64,000 nt of DNA. It comes from Streptomyces olindensis (GTDB lineage Bacteria > Actinomycetota > Actinomycetes > Streptomycetales > Streptomycetaceae). Shown piece by piece: positions 16,051-24,072 of the stretch (positions within the stretch are counted from its first letter, which is position 1; the number at the start of each line of letters is the position of its first letter). The stretch spans positions 1-64,000 of the forward strand of contig JJOH01000011.1 of NCBI GenBank assembly GCA_000696115.1, written 5' to 3'. The notes below the pieces were generated by a model. That model was not told the DNA's origin and made no database searches. It saw only the letters and a program-made list of their open reading frames with translations. The translations under genes and the position numbers were made by a program.

Positions 16051-18201
16051 CTACTCTCCGTCGTCCCCGGCGGCGACCTCGCCCGTCTTGATGTAGCGCG
16101 CGAGATTGAGGTCCTGGCCGTACTTCTCGCGCACTTCCTCCGCCCACAGCGTGGTCTGGGTGCCCTCGTGCTTGACCATGCCGGGCGACACCCCGATCCG
16201 GAAGGAACCGGGGACCGTCCTGCCGTCGGCGCCGTAGGGCAGCACGTCCAGCGGGGACGGGCCGTCAGCGGCGTAGACGGCGCAGTCGGAGAGTACCGCC
16301 ACCGGGTAACGGCCGGTCGCGGCGGCCAGGTTGAGCATCTTGCGGTGCATGTTGACGCGGGCCCGGGAGATGACGGTGGCGCGGATGTCGGGGCGCCAGG
16401 TCGGCCGGGACAGGGCCGGCCAGGGCTGCCCCGGCTTCCAGCCGCCGCCGCGCGCCCGCTCCCGGAGCTTGCCGATACCGCCCTTCACCGTCGACTTGAC
16501 CGCGTCCAGGACCATCGCCATCTCGGGATCCCGCTGCCGGTAGCCGTCCATGGCCTGAAGGAACTGGGCGGGCGGCAGTTTCTCGCCCACGCCCAGGTCG
16601 CTCATCGTCTCGACGTAGGCGTCGCGCAGCCGCTTGTACCAGCCGTCGAGGAACCTGCCCTTCTCCTCGCGGACCCAGGCCTCGACGGGTGCGACGTCGT
16701 AGCCCAGCTCCACCGCGTAGGCCACCGTCGGCGTCGCGTACCAGGCCGGGCCCGAGGGGGGCTCGCCCGTCGGGGTGAACGGGTTGGGCAGCAGATCGCC
16801 CCGCACCTGCTGCCGTCGCTTGCCCACCAGTACCCGCGAGAGGTCGACGTGGGAGAGGTCGACGAGCCAGGACCCCGGCAGCCCCGCGTCGAAGGAGGGG
16901 CGGCGGACGTGCACGGGCGGGGCGGCCAGGCCCACCACCGCGCCGTTGGCCGCGGCCCCGAACGCGAGGTTGACGTCGATGCCGACCAGGTAGCGCCGCA
17001 TGCACTCGTCGTCGGTCAGCCGCCGCGCCCAGTCGTAGGCCTCCTCAAGCAGCATCTCCTCCGGGCCGCGCTGGTGGAAGCGGGGCAGGTGCGCGAGCAG
17101 CGGATGGCCGTCGGGAGCTTCGCACGGGGCGCAGTCGATCGGCCGCTCCCCGAGCGAGCCGGGCCGGTGCTCCTTGTGCCGCCGGCCGGACTCGTCCGGC
17201 TCGCCCGCACGTGTCGGCGGGTTCGTCGCCGTCATCAGCTCCAGGCCTGTGACGGCCGCCGAGCCCCGTGGCGTGAGCACCCGCACCGCATAGGCGCCCA
17301 GCACCCGGGCCAGTTCCGCCGGTTCGAGCTGTGCGGCCCCGCCCCAGGTGCGCGGGTCGAGCGCGTTCCAGGAGGGGACGCACAACTGCACGCACTGCCG
17401 CAGACGACCCTCCGCGGGACGGTAGACCCGCGCCCAGGGACCGAAGCCGCGCTGGGTCAGCTGCCAGTCGGCCCTGTGGAGCTGCTTGACGGCCTTGTGC
17501 CCGTCCGGGAGCCGCCCGGCGAGCCGCTCCGGCTCCGACAGGCGCACGGGGAGGCCGTAGCGCTCCAGCGCGGATGCGGTGAGCACCAGCAGCGGGTCGG
17601 CGTCCTTGCCGCTGCCGTGCAGCCGCGGGGCTCCCAGTCGCGCTTCGGTCAGTGCCCATTCGACCAGGGCGGGCAGCGACTTGGCGGGGACGTCCAGGAC
17701 GAGGCCGCCGACGCCGTAACCGGTCACCCGTCGCTCGGCGTCCGCGTCGAGGACGAGCAGCGGCCCGTTCGCGAACCGGTCGGTGCCGGACGGCGGGGGG
17801 CTCGGCCGTGCCGTCCGCCCGGCGTCCCGGCGCCGCGTCGCCGGTGTCGGGACGGACGGGCGCGCCCCGGGCACCGCCGCCTGCTCCCGTTCGGGTGGGG
17901 CGGCCTGTGTGTCGGGGGCCGTGGGGGTCGTGTCGGGTGCGGGAGCGGTCGCGTCGGGGTCGGCGGGGTAGAGCCGGGCCAGCTGTTCCAGCAGGCGGGC
18001 GTACGCGTCACGCTCCGGCGGGCGCGGTTCGGTCCTGCCGGCTTCCCAGCCGCTGAGCGTCGCGCGCCGCACCCGTAGGGCCGTGGCCACCTCGTCGAGC
18101 GTCAGCCCGTGCGCCTGCCGCAGGCGCTTGCGCTCCGCCGGCGGCGGCAGGGGGGAACGGGAAGCGACCAGCGCGTCGACCGCGTCGAACAGCTCGGACA
18201 T
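16051..18201 (-). CDS. tap: Telomere-associated protein Tap
   Basis: This 716-residue protein is close to the roughly 740 residues known for Tap. Residues 24-50 form an HTH (LTLDEVATALRVRRATLSGW). A Pro/Thr-rich linker follows at about 70-140. The long remainder contains family-like segments such as PQTRGFGPWARVYRP-type text (RGFGPWARVYRPAEGR) and GIDVNLAFGAA. Tap recruits Tpg to the telomeric 3' overhang during end patching. AGGAGG lies six bases before the ATG at 18201; an upstream ATG at 18261 lacks such a site. It is co-transcribed with tpg. Confidence 0.93.
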   Translation of the reverse strand: MSELFDAVDALVASRSPLPPPAERKRLRQAHGLTLDEVATALRVRRATLSGWEAGRTEPRPPERDAYARLLEQLARLYPADPDATAPAPDTTPTAPDTQAAPPEREQAAVPGARPSVPTPATRRRDAGRTARPSPPPSGTDRFANGPLLVLDADAERRVTGYGVGGLVLDVPAKSLPALVEWALTEARLGAPRLHGSGKDADPLLVLTASALERYGLPVRLSEPERLAGRLPDGHKAVKQLHRADWQLTQRGFGPWARVYRPAEGRLRQCVQLCVPSWNALDPRTWGGAAQLEPAELARVLGAYAVRVLTPRGSAAVTGLELMTATNPPTRAGEPDESGRRHKEHRPGSLGERPIDCAPCEAPDGHPLLAHLPRFHQRGPEEMLLEEAYDWARRLTDDECMRRYLVGIDVNLAFGAAANGAVVGLAAPPVHVRRPSFDAGLPGSWLVDLSHVDLSRVLVGKRRQQVRGDLLPNPFTPTGEPPSGPAWYATPTVAYAVELGYDVAPVEAWVREEKGRFLDGWYKRLRDAYVETMSDLGVGEKLPPAQFLQAMDGYRQRDPEMAMVLDAVKSTVKGGIGKLRERARGGGWKPGQPWPALSRPTWRPDIRATVISRARVNMHRKMLNLAAATGRYPVAVLSDCAVYAADGPSPLDVLPYGADGRTVPGSFRIGVSPGMVKHEGTQTTLWAEEVREKYGQDLNLARYIKTGEVAAGDDGE

Positions 18202-18223
18202 GCAGTACCTCCTGTCCGGCACC

Positions 18224-18251
18224 GTATCGCGGGGCGCACGTATCGCGTACG
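18224..18251. promoter_or_regulatory. Repeated GTATCGCG motif upstream of tap
   Basis: GTATCGCG occurs at 18224-18231 and 18240-18247, 16 bp apart. The second copy lies in a dyad CGTA-N5-TACG. The site is 23-50 bp upstream of the tap start, where a repressor or Tap itself could bind. Confidence 0.35.
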
Positions 18252-18274
18252 AAACACGCACGTGGAGCGCACGC

Positions 18275-18874
18275 TCATACTGGATAGCCCTCGCGGGCCG
18301 ATCGTTGGAAGCAGGAGAGGACGACCACGAACGGCCAGACCGACTGGATCGTCGTCACGGCGCGCTCGGCCGCACCCGCGGCGCCCCGCTGGTGCAGCTC
18401 GATCAGGAACCACGTCGCGCCCAGGGCCATCACGGCGGTCGCCCCGAGGGCGGGCAGGGGCCGCAGGGCCCAGGGCACGGTGTCACCGCTCCGGGAAGCC
18501 AGGACGGGCCAGGCCGCCAGCAGGACGAAGCCGACGGCGGCGACCGAGCCGTGGCTGAGGGAGCCTCCGCTGCTCGGTGCCGGGACCAGGGCCACCGCCA
18601 GCGCCGATCCGCCGCCGGCCGCGAGGGCCACCCGTCCGGCGGGCGCGGCCGGGCGCAGCCCCCAGGCGGTGACCAGATGGCAGACGCCCAGGGCGATGAA
18701 CGCGGCGGTCATCACCCAGTAGCCCGAGCCTCCGGGGGCCGCCAGGACGCTGATCGTCTGGGCGGCCGGGTCGTAGGCCGAGCCTTGTAAGGACGCGGCC
18801 ACCAGCCAGCCCATGATCAGCACGACAGGCGCACACCCCGACGACACCAGGGCCCAGAGAGGAACAGATCGCAC
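18275..18874 (-). CDS. DUF998-type integral membrane protein
   Basis: This 199-residue protein has six hydrophobic segments. SGYWVMTAAFIALGVCHLVTA matches the DUF998 pattern as remembered. A GSLSHGSVAAVGFVLLAAW segment follows. No enzymatic motif is seen. The ATG at 18874 opens directly into the first membrane segment. It lies upstream of tap on the same strand, 73 bp from the tap start, but a functional link is not indicated. Confidence 0.7.
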   Translation of the reverse strand: MRSVPLWALVSSGCAPVVLIMGWLVAASLQGSAYDPAAQTISVLAAPGGSGYWVMTAAFIALGVCHLVTAWGLRPAAPAGRVALAAGGGSALAVALVPAPSSGGSLSHGSVAAVGFVLLAAWPVLASRSGDTVPWALRPLPALGATAVMALGATWFLIELHQRGAAGAAERAVTTIQSVWPFVVVLSCFQRSAREGYPV

Positions 18875-19035
18875 CAGGACACCGTAAGGCGGGGCATTGT
18901 CTCCTAGTTGTCCGTGCGGGTCGCTCGCCGGGGTCCCGGCACGGGTTCGCCCCGCGTGGCGTAGTCGCCGGCCCCCGTCCGGCCGCGGGGGCGCACGATG
19001 GAACCGTGCGAGCGGGCGGCGAAAGGTGACCGGTC

Positions 19036-20034
19036 ATGGAGCTCACCCTGGTGGTGCTCATCATCATCGTGGGGCTGACGTTCGACTTCACCAACGGCTT
19101 CCACGACGCCGCGAACGCGATCGCCACCTCGATCTCCACCCGGGCGCTGACCCCGCGGGTGGCGCTGGCCATGGCCGCGGTGATGAATTTCTGCGGCGCC
19201 TTCCTGGGCACCGGCGTCGCCCAGACCGTCGGCAGCGGCATCATCGGCGCGCCCGAGGAGATGTCGGGTCTGCTGCTGGTCCTGTGCGCGCTCATCGGCG
19301 CCATCGGCTGGAACGTCTTCACCTGGTGGCGGGGCCTGCCGACCTCGTCCTCGCACGCCCTGATCGGCGGACTGGTCGGTGCCGCGCTCGCCGCCTCCGC
19401 CACCGTGCACTGGTCCGGCATCGTGGACAAGGTCCTGCTGCCGATGCTGTTGTCCCCGCTGGTCGGCGTGGTTCTCGGGTACACGCTGCACACGCTCATC
19501 CTGTGGACCTTCCGCCGTGCCATGCCGCGCGCCACGACGCGCCGCTTCCGCATGGCGCAGACGGTCTCCGCCGCCGGCATGGGGCTGGGCCACGGGCTGC
19601 AGGACGCGCAGAAGACCATGGGCGTCATCGTGCTCGCCCTGGTCACGGCGGGGTGGCAGGACGACTTCTCCGTGCCGGTGTGGGTGATCGTCGCCGTGGC
19701 GGCCGCGATGGCCGCCGGCACCTACAGCGGAGGGCGCCGCATCATCACCACCCTCGGGCGGCGCATCGTGCATCTCGACCCGCCGCGCGGGTTCGCCGCC
19801 GAGACCGCCGCCGCGGCCGTCCTCTACACCACCGCGTTCCTGGTGAAGGCGCCCATCTCCACCACGCAGACGATCACCGCGGCGATCCTGGGCGCCGGTG
19901 CCACGAAGCGCGCCTCGGCCGTACGCTGGCAGGTGGCCCGTTCCATCGTCACCGCCTGGATCCTCACGTTCCCCGGAGCCGGGATCCCCGCCGCCGCGAT
20001 GTACCTGTTCCTGCACGCCGTCACCGGCCTGTGA
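19036..20034 (+). CDS. PiT-family inorganic phosphate transporter
   Basis: This 332-residue permease carries the two PiT signatures: FDFTNGFHDAANAIATSIST near the N-terminus and GLGHGLQDAQKTMGV in the second half. Its approximately ten membrane segments fit a metal-phosphate/proton symporter. The ATG follows GAAAGGTGA. PiT systems also take up arsenate, which is of interest 5 kb from the ars genes, but no shared control is evident. Confidence 0.95.
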   Translation: MELTLVVLIIIVGLTFDFTNGFHDAANAIATSISTRALTPRVALAMAAVMNFCGAFLGTGVAQTVGSGIIGAPEEMSGLLLVLCALIGAIGWNVFTWWRGLPTSSSHALIGGLVGAALAASATVHWSGIVDKVLLPMLLSPLVGVVLGYTLHTLILWTFRRAMPRATTRRFRMAQTVSAAGMGLGHGLQDAQKTMGVIVLALVTAGWQDDFSVPVWVIVAVAAAMAAGTYSGGRRIITTLGRRIVHLDPPRGFAAETAAAAVLYTTAFLVKAPISTTQTITAAILGAGATKRASAVRWQVARSIVTAWILTFPGAGIPAAAMYLFLHAVTGL

Positions 20035-20053
20035 ACCCAGCCGGAGGCCGTCC

Positions 20054-20662
20054 ATGATCGCCTTCCCTCCGCGTCGGCCGCCCGAGCGGTCCGGTGCCGT
20101 CGCTCCGGACGGGTTTCCGATGCCCGGGCGCTTCGCCCATCTGCACCCCGACGACGGTGCCTGCCTGATGGAGGCCGCCGCCCTGCTGGCCACCGGCCGG
20201 TTCACCGACAGCCCTGCGGGTACGCATCCGGCGCTCGCGGCGCTGGCCCGGGCGGTCAACGACAGCGTCACGGACGACGCCCGGCTCGCCCTGTGGCCGC
20301 TGGCCGCCGACCTCGCCGACGCCCGTCCCGAGGGCCGGACCTACGCGCCGCTGCTCGTCGGCGCGGTCGTGGACACGGCCCGTGCGACGCGGCCCGCGTC
20401 GCGGCGGCTGGCGCGGGAGAGCCGTGCGTGCCGACGCCGGGCCGAGAGGCTCGCCCAGGCCCCTGGGGGCGGGCTGCCGGGTCGCGTCGCCGATCTGCTG
20501 TGGTGGCGCGGACCGGGGCGCCGGTGCCTCGAGCACGCGCTCCGGGTGCTGTGCGCCGCGCCCGACGCCGACGAGCGGCTCTGTCGGCTGCTGCGGCAGG
20601 CCGTGGCGGACGCCCGGGGCGGCGCGGCGCGGGCCGAGGGCCGCTGCGAGCGGCCCGCGTGA
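20054..20662 (+). CDS. Conserved-looking hypothetical protein
   Basis: This 202-residue protein has good coding composition but no recognised family. The N-terminal part carries RFAHLHPDDGACLMEAAALLATGRFTD. The rest is Arg/Ala-rich helices (RLARESRACRRRAERLAQ, WWRGPGRRCLEHALRVLCAA). No signal peptide or membrane segment is seen. It starts 19 bp after the phosphate transporter, with GGAGG eight bases before the ATG, so the two probably form an operon. Confidence 0.65.
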   Translation: MIAFPPRRPPERSGAVAPDGFPMPGRFAHLHPDDGACLMEAAALLATGRFTDSPAGTHPALAALARAVNDSVTDDARLALWPLAADLADARPEGRTYAPLLVGAVVDTARATRPASRRLARESRACRRRAERLAQAPGGGLPGRVADLLWWRGPGRRCLEHALRVLCAAPDADERLCRLLRQAVADARGGAARAEGRCERPA

Positions 20663-20768
20663 GTCGTCGCCGACGCCTCCCGCTGAGTATCATCCTATGG
20701 ACGTAAATCGGTTGATTTGCCTTCGGGGATCAGGTCACCGACCGTGGCCATCCTCGCCGGAGTGATCC

Positions 20769-21599
20769 ATGTTCCGCACCGGCACGACGGACGACGGCGA
20801 CGAGCTGCTGACCAGGCTCGGGGCCCTGACGGCTCAGGCGCGCGCCCAGGCCGAGATGCAGCGGTCCCGCCTGGAGCTGGCCATCGCGCTGCAGCGCGGC
20901 ATGCTCCCCCGGGACCTGCCCGTCGCCCGGCGGCTGCATCTGGCCGTGCGGTACACGCCCGCCTGCCAGGGCCTCAACGTGGGCGGCGACTGGTACGACG
21001 CCTTCACCCTCGGCGACGGCCGGATCGGCCTGTCCATCGGTGACGTCCAGGGCCACAACATCGAGGCGGCCGCCTTCATGGGACAGGTGCGGGCGGGACT
21101 GCGGGCCCTGGCCTCCGTCACCAGCGAGCCGGGCGAGGTCCTGGCCCGGACCAACGACCTGCTGCTGTCGCTGGGCTCCGACCTGTTCGCCACGTGCACC
21201 TACATGCGGCTCGACCCGTGCGCCGGCGTTCTGGAGAGCGCGCGGGCGGGGCATCTGCCCTGCGTCTGGGCCACGGCCGACGGGAAGTCCGGCGTCACCG
21301 ACGACGAGGGCGGCCCGCCCCTGGGGATCCAGGCCGGGACGCCGTACCCGGTGACCCGCCACGAGCTCACCACGGGCGGCGTGTTCGTCCTGCTCACGGA
21401 CGGCGTCGTGGAGGGGCCGTCGATGCGGCTCGAGGAGGGCCTGGACCAGGTGATCCGGCTCGCGGGCATCGCGGCGGTGGCGGGCACGGACGTGGACGCG
21501 CTCGCGGCCGCCGTCATCAAGGGCGCCGAGCGCGTCGGGCACGACGACGACGCCGCCGTCCTGGTGGTCGGCCTCGACGGACCCGAGGCTCAGCCATAG
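20769..21599 (+). CDS. PP2C/SpoIIE-type Ser/Thr phosphatase
   Basis: This 276-residue protein begins with a short coiled segment (LTAQARAQAEMQRSRLELA) and LQRGMLPRDLP, then the SpoIIE phosphatase domain: GGDWYDAF, IGDVQGHNIEAA, LLTDGVVE and the C-terminal HDDDAAVLV, all metal-binding. It has no N-terminal PAS, GAF or response-regulator domain. Such phosphatases act on anti-anti-sigma factors in partner-switching control, but no such partner gene lies beside it. Upstream (20680-20760) is a relatively AT-rich stretch that may hold the promoter. Confidence 0.9.
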   Translation: MFRTGTTDDGDELLTRLGALTAQARAQAEMQRSRLELAIALQRGMLPRDLPVARRLHLAVRYTPACQGLNVGGDWYDAFTLGDGRIGLSIGDVQGHNIEAAAFMGQVRAGLRALASVTSEPGEVLARTNDLLLSLGSDLFATCTYMRLDPCAGVLESARAGHLPCVWATADGKSGVTDDEGGPPLGIQAGTPYPVTRHELTTGGVFVLLTDGVVEGPSMRLEEGLDQVIRLAGIAAVAGTDVDALAAAVIKGAERVGHDDDAAVLVVGLDGPEAQP

Positions 21600-21649
21600 G
21601 GGCGCAGGGCCCCGCTCTCACCTCGCCGACGTGGCGGCCCCGGTGTCTC

Positions 21650-22660
21650 ATGGCTGCTGTGGTGGGTAGCCAGGATCTGCGAACGCCGGTCGTCCTCGCT
21701 CTGCAGACGCTGGCCGTCGCCGCCTGCTATTACGTCTCGGGGCAGCTGGGCCTGTTGCGGGAACTGGTCGTCGAGGGCGCGGTCGTCACGCCCATCTGGC
21801 CTCCCACCGGCGTCTCGGTCGCCTTCCTGCTGGTCTTCGGGCTGCGCTGCTGGCCGGGAATCGCCCTGGGCGCCCTCCTCGTCATCCTGTCCCTCACCTC
21901 CCTGAGCCCCTCGGCGGTCGGCGTCCTGGCCGGCAACACGGCCGCGCCGATCGTCGGCTACCTGCTGTTGCGCCGGGCCGGCTTCCGTACCGACCTGGCG
22001 CGTCTGCGGGACGGTCTGGCCCTGGTGTTCCTGGGCGCGTTCACCGCCATGCTGATCAGCGCGACCGTGGGCGCCGGCCTCCTGATCGCCACGGGCCGGC
22101 TCGACTGGCCGAGCTTCTGGGCGGTGTGGCTGGCCTGGTGGGTGGGTGACGCGATGGGCGTCCTGATCGTCACGCCGGTCCTGCTCCTGCTGTACCGGGT
22201 GCGCCTGCCGCTGCGGCTGTCCCGCTGGAAGGAGGCGTCGGGCCTGGCGCTGATCGCGTGCTGTGTCGTCCCGCTGGCCGCGCACAGCACGGTCAGCCTG
22301 CTGTTCCTCGTCTATCCCCTGCTGATCTGGGCGGCGCTGCGTTTCCAGCTGGCGGGCAGCATGCTGTGCGCCCTGTTCGCCTCGGTCATGGCGACGGTGG
22401 CGGCGACCGACCGGTCCGGGCCCTTCGAACGGCTGACCAGGGTGGAGGTGATGATCAAGCTGCAGGCCTTCAACGGGGCGATGGCCCTGACCGCCCTGAT
22501 CCTTTCGGCCGTGATCACCGAGCAGATCAACACCCGGCGTTCCGTGGAACGGGCGTGCCAGGAGCTGGTCGAGGTGCTGGAGCACCTGACCGCGGGCGAG
22601 GCGGCGGACGGCCGGACCCCGTTGCAGGACGAGAGCATCGGCCGGAGGCAGGACGAGTGA
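21650..22660 (+). CDS. MASE1-domain membrane protein without output domain
   Basis: This 336-residue protein has about eight membrane segments in the MASE1 pattern (YYVSGQLGLL, TPIWPPTGVSVAFLLVFG and WWVGDAMGVLIVTPVLLL). MASE1 is usually an input domain of histidine kinases or diguanylate cyclases. Here the protein ends after a short helical tail (ERACQELVEVLEHLTAGEA) with no kinase or GGDEF domain. It lies 50 bp after the PP2C phosphatase, so the two may work as a split sensor-phosphatase pair. Confidence 0.82.
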   Translation: MAAVVGSQDLRTPVVLALQTLAVAACYYVSGQLGLLRELVVEGAVVTPIWPPTGVSVAFLLVFGLRCWPGIALGALLVILSLTSLSPSAVGVLAGNTAAPIVGYLLLRRAGFRTDLARLRDGLALVFLGAFTAMLISATVGAGLLIATGRLDWPSFWAVWLAWWVGDAMGVLIVTPVLLLLYRVRLPLRLSRWKEASGLALIACCVVPLAAHSTVSLLFLVYPLLIWAALRFQLAGSMLCALFASVMATVAATDRSGPFERLTRVEVMIKLQAFNGAMALTALILSAVITEQINTRRSVERACQELVEVLEHLTAGEAADGRTPLQDESIGRRQDE

Positions 22661-22662
22661 CG

Positions 22663-22691
22663 GGCCCGGGTGTCCCACGCCCGCCCGGGCC
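22663..22691 (+). terminator. GC-rich hairpin downstream of the MASE1 gene
   Basis: GGCCCGGG (22663-22670) pairs perfectly with CCCGGGCC (22684-22691) around a 13-base loop, directly after the stop codon. No T-run follows, which is usual in Streptomyces. Confidence 0.4.
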
Positions 22692-22737
22692 GACGGGCGC
22701 ACGGCCCGGCACGGTCACCCCGTCGTAGGGTGGTGCC

Positions 22738-23235
22738 ATGACCGAGGTGGAGGTGCTGGAACTACTGGTGTCGCCCTCGCACCGGCTGGCCGGACGGCCG
22801 TCGGACGGCCCCTCCGCCGACCCGTCCGACGAGCGCGTCACCCGGGTGGAGGTACGCCGGACCCTGGGCCTCGTGGGCGACCGCTACCACGCCCGGCCCG
22901 CCCACCGGAACGCGGCCGTCACCCTGATGGCCGCGGAAGGACTTCCTCCGGGCGCCGACCTCCGGCACACCCGCCGGAACGTCCTGCTCAGGGGCGTCGA
23001 CATCGACGCGTACGTCGGCGCGACGATCGCCCTCGGCTGCGGCACCGGGCCGGTGGAGTTCGCCGTGAACCGCCCCGCCCGGCCCTGCGCCTGGATGGAC
23101 GTCACCATCGGCCCCGGCGCTCACCGGGCCCTGCGCGGCCGGGGCGGTGTGCGGTGCACGCCCCTGAGCGACGGGGTGCTCACGGTCGGCCCGGCGACGT
23201 TCCGAGTCGTGTCCCGGGCCGAGACCATGTCCTGA
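22738..23235 (+). CDS. MOSC-domain protein
   Basis: This 165-residue protein consists of one MOSC domain. RTLGLVGDRYHARP, RHTRRNVLLRGVDIDAYVG and the Cys-containing NRPARPCAWMDV all match the pattern of MOSC sulfur-carrier-like domains found in molybdenum cofactor sulfurases and metal-sulfur handling. Short stand-alone MOSC proteins of this size are common in Streptomyces, and their substrate is unknown. The ATG at 22738 has no strong ribosome binding site. Confidence 0.83.
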   Translation: MTEVEVLELLVSPSHRLAGRPSDGPSADPSDERVTRVEVRRTLGLVGDRYHARPAHRNAAVTLMAAEGLPPGADLRHTRRNVLLRGVDIDAYVGATIALGCGTGPVEFAVNRPARPCAWMDVTIGPGAHRALRGRGGVRCTPLSDGVLTVGPATFRVVSRAETMS

Positions 23236-23249
23236 AGCGCCCGCGGCGG

Positions 23250-23912
23250 TCAGCCGGGGGACGGTGCCATGCGGATGGCGGCGATGTCGAGCTGGAGGCG
23301 CACCTTCTCGCTGACCATCGCGCCTCCCTCGGCCAGCCTGCTGTTGTAGGTCAGGCCCCAGTCGGAGCGGTTGATGGTGGTGGTGCCGTCGAAACCGACC
23401 CGGTCGTAACCGAACGGGTCGGTGACGTGCCCGATATAGGTCATGTCCAGTACGACGGGGCGGGATATTCCTTTGATGGTGAGCTCCCCCGACATGCGGT
23501 ACAGGTCGGTGCCCGTGTGTTCCACCGCGGTGCTGGTGAAGCGCATCCGCGGATAGGTGGCCGCGTCGAGGAAGTCGCGGCCGACCAGATGGGCGTCACG
23601 CTGTTCCACTCCGGTGTCGACGCTGGAGGTGAACAGGGTGATGTCGGCCCGCGACCGGGTGGGGTCGTGCGCGTCGAAGTAGAGCCGGCTTTCGTACTCC
23701 AGGAAACAACCGCGCACGGTGGTCACCATGGCGTGCCGGACGGAGAAGCCGATCCTGCTGTGCGCGGGGTCGACGACCCATTCACCGGTGAGATTCACCA
23801 GGCTGGGATCCGGCAGCACGGCGGTGGAGGAAGCCGGCGCACCGCCGGGGCGCTGTGGGGGGACGGTCGGTGCCTGCCGGCGGGACGACACGACGCGGTT
23901 GAACAGGTTCAT
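23250..23912 (-). CDS. YceI-family lipocalin-like protein
   Basis: This 220-residue protein has an approximately 40-residue variable N-terminus and then the YceI barrel: GEWVVDPAHSRIGFSVRHAMV, FTSSVDTGVEQRDAHL, GRDFLDAATYPRMRFTS and ELTIKGISRPVVLD. YceI proteins bind isoprenoid or fatty amide ligands. No signal peptide is seen, so it is cytoplasmic. It is convergent with the MOSC gene. The 160 bp upstream is AT-rich for this genome and may hold a stress promoter. Confidence 0.9.
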   Translation of the reverse strand: MNLFNRVVSSRRQAPTVPPQRPGGAPASSTAVLPDPSLVNLTGEWVVDPAHSRIGFSVRHAMVTTVRGCFLEYESRLYFDAHDPTRSRADITLFTSSVDTGVEQRDAHLVGRDFLDAATYPRMRFTSTAVEHTGTDLYRMSGELTIKGISRPVVLDMTYIGHVTDPFGYDRVGFDGTTTINRSDWGLTYNSRLAEGGAMVSEKVRLQLDIAAIRMAPSPG

Positions 23913-24072
23913 GATTCATCTAGTACTTGAGTTTGGTTATTGCCGCAAGTCCCCTTCCGTTTTGAGGCTGTTGAGAACGAGCGCCTGACCTTTTTGCCGC
24001 CGCTTTGCACAGAATCCACACATGACGGTCGCTTTCCGCTACCGGAATAACCATCCGAAACCCCACGGATTT

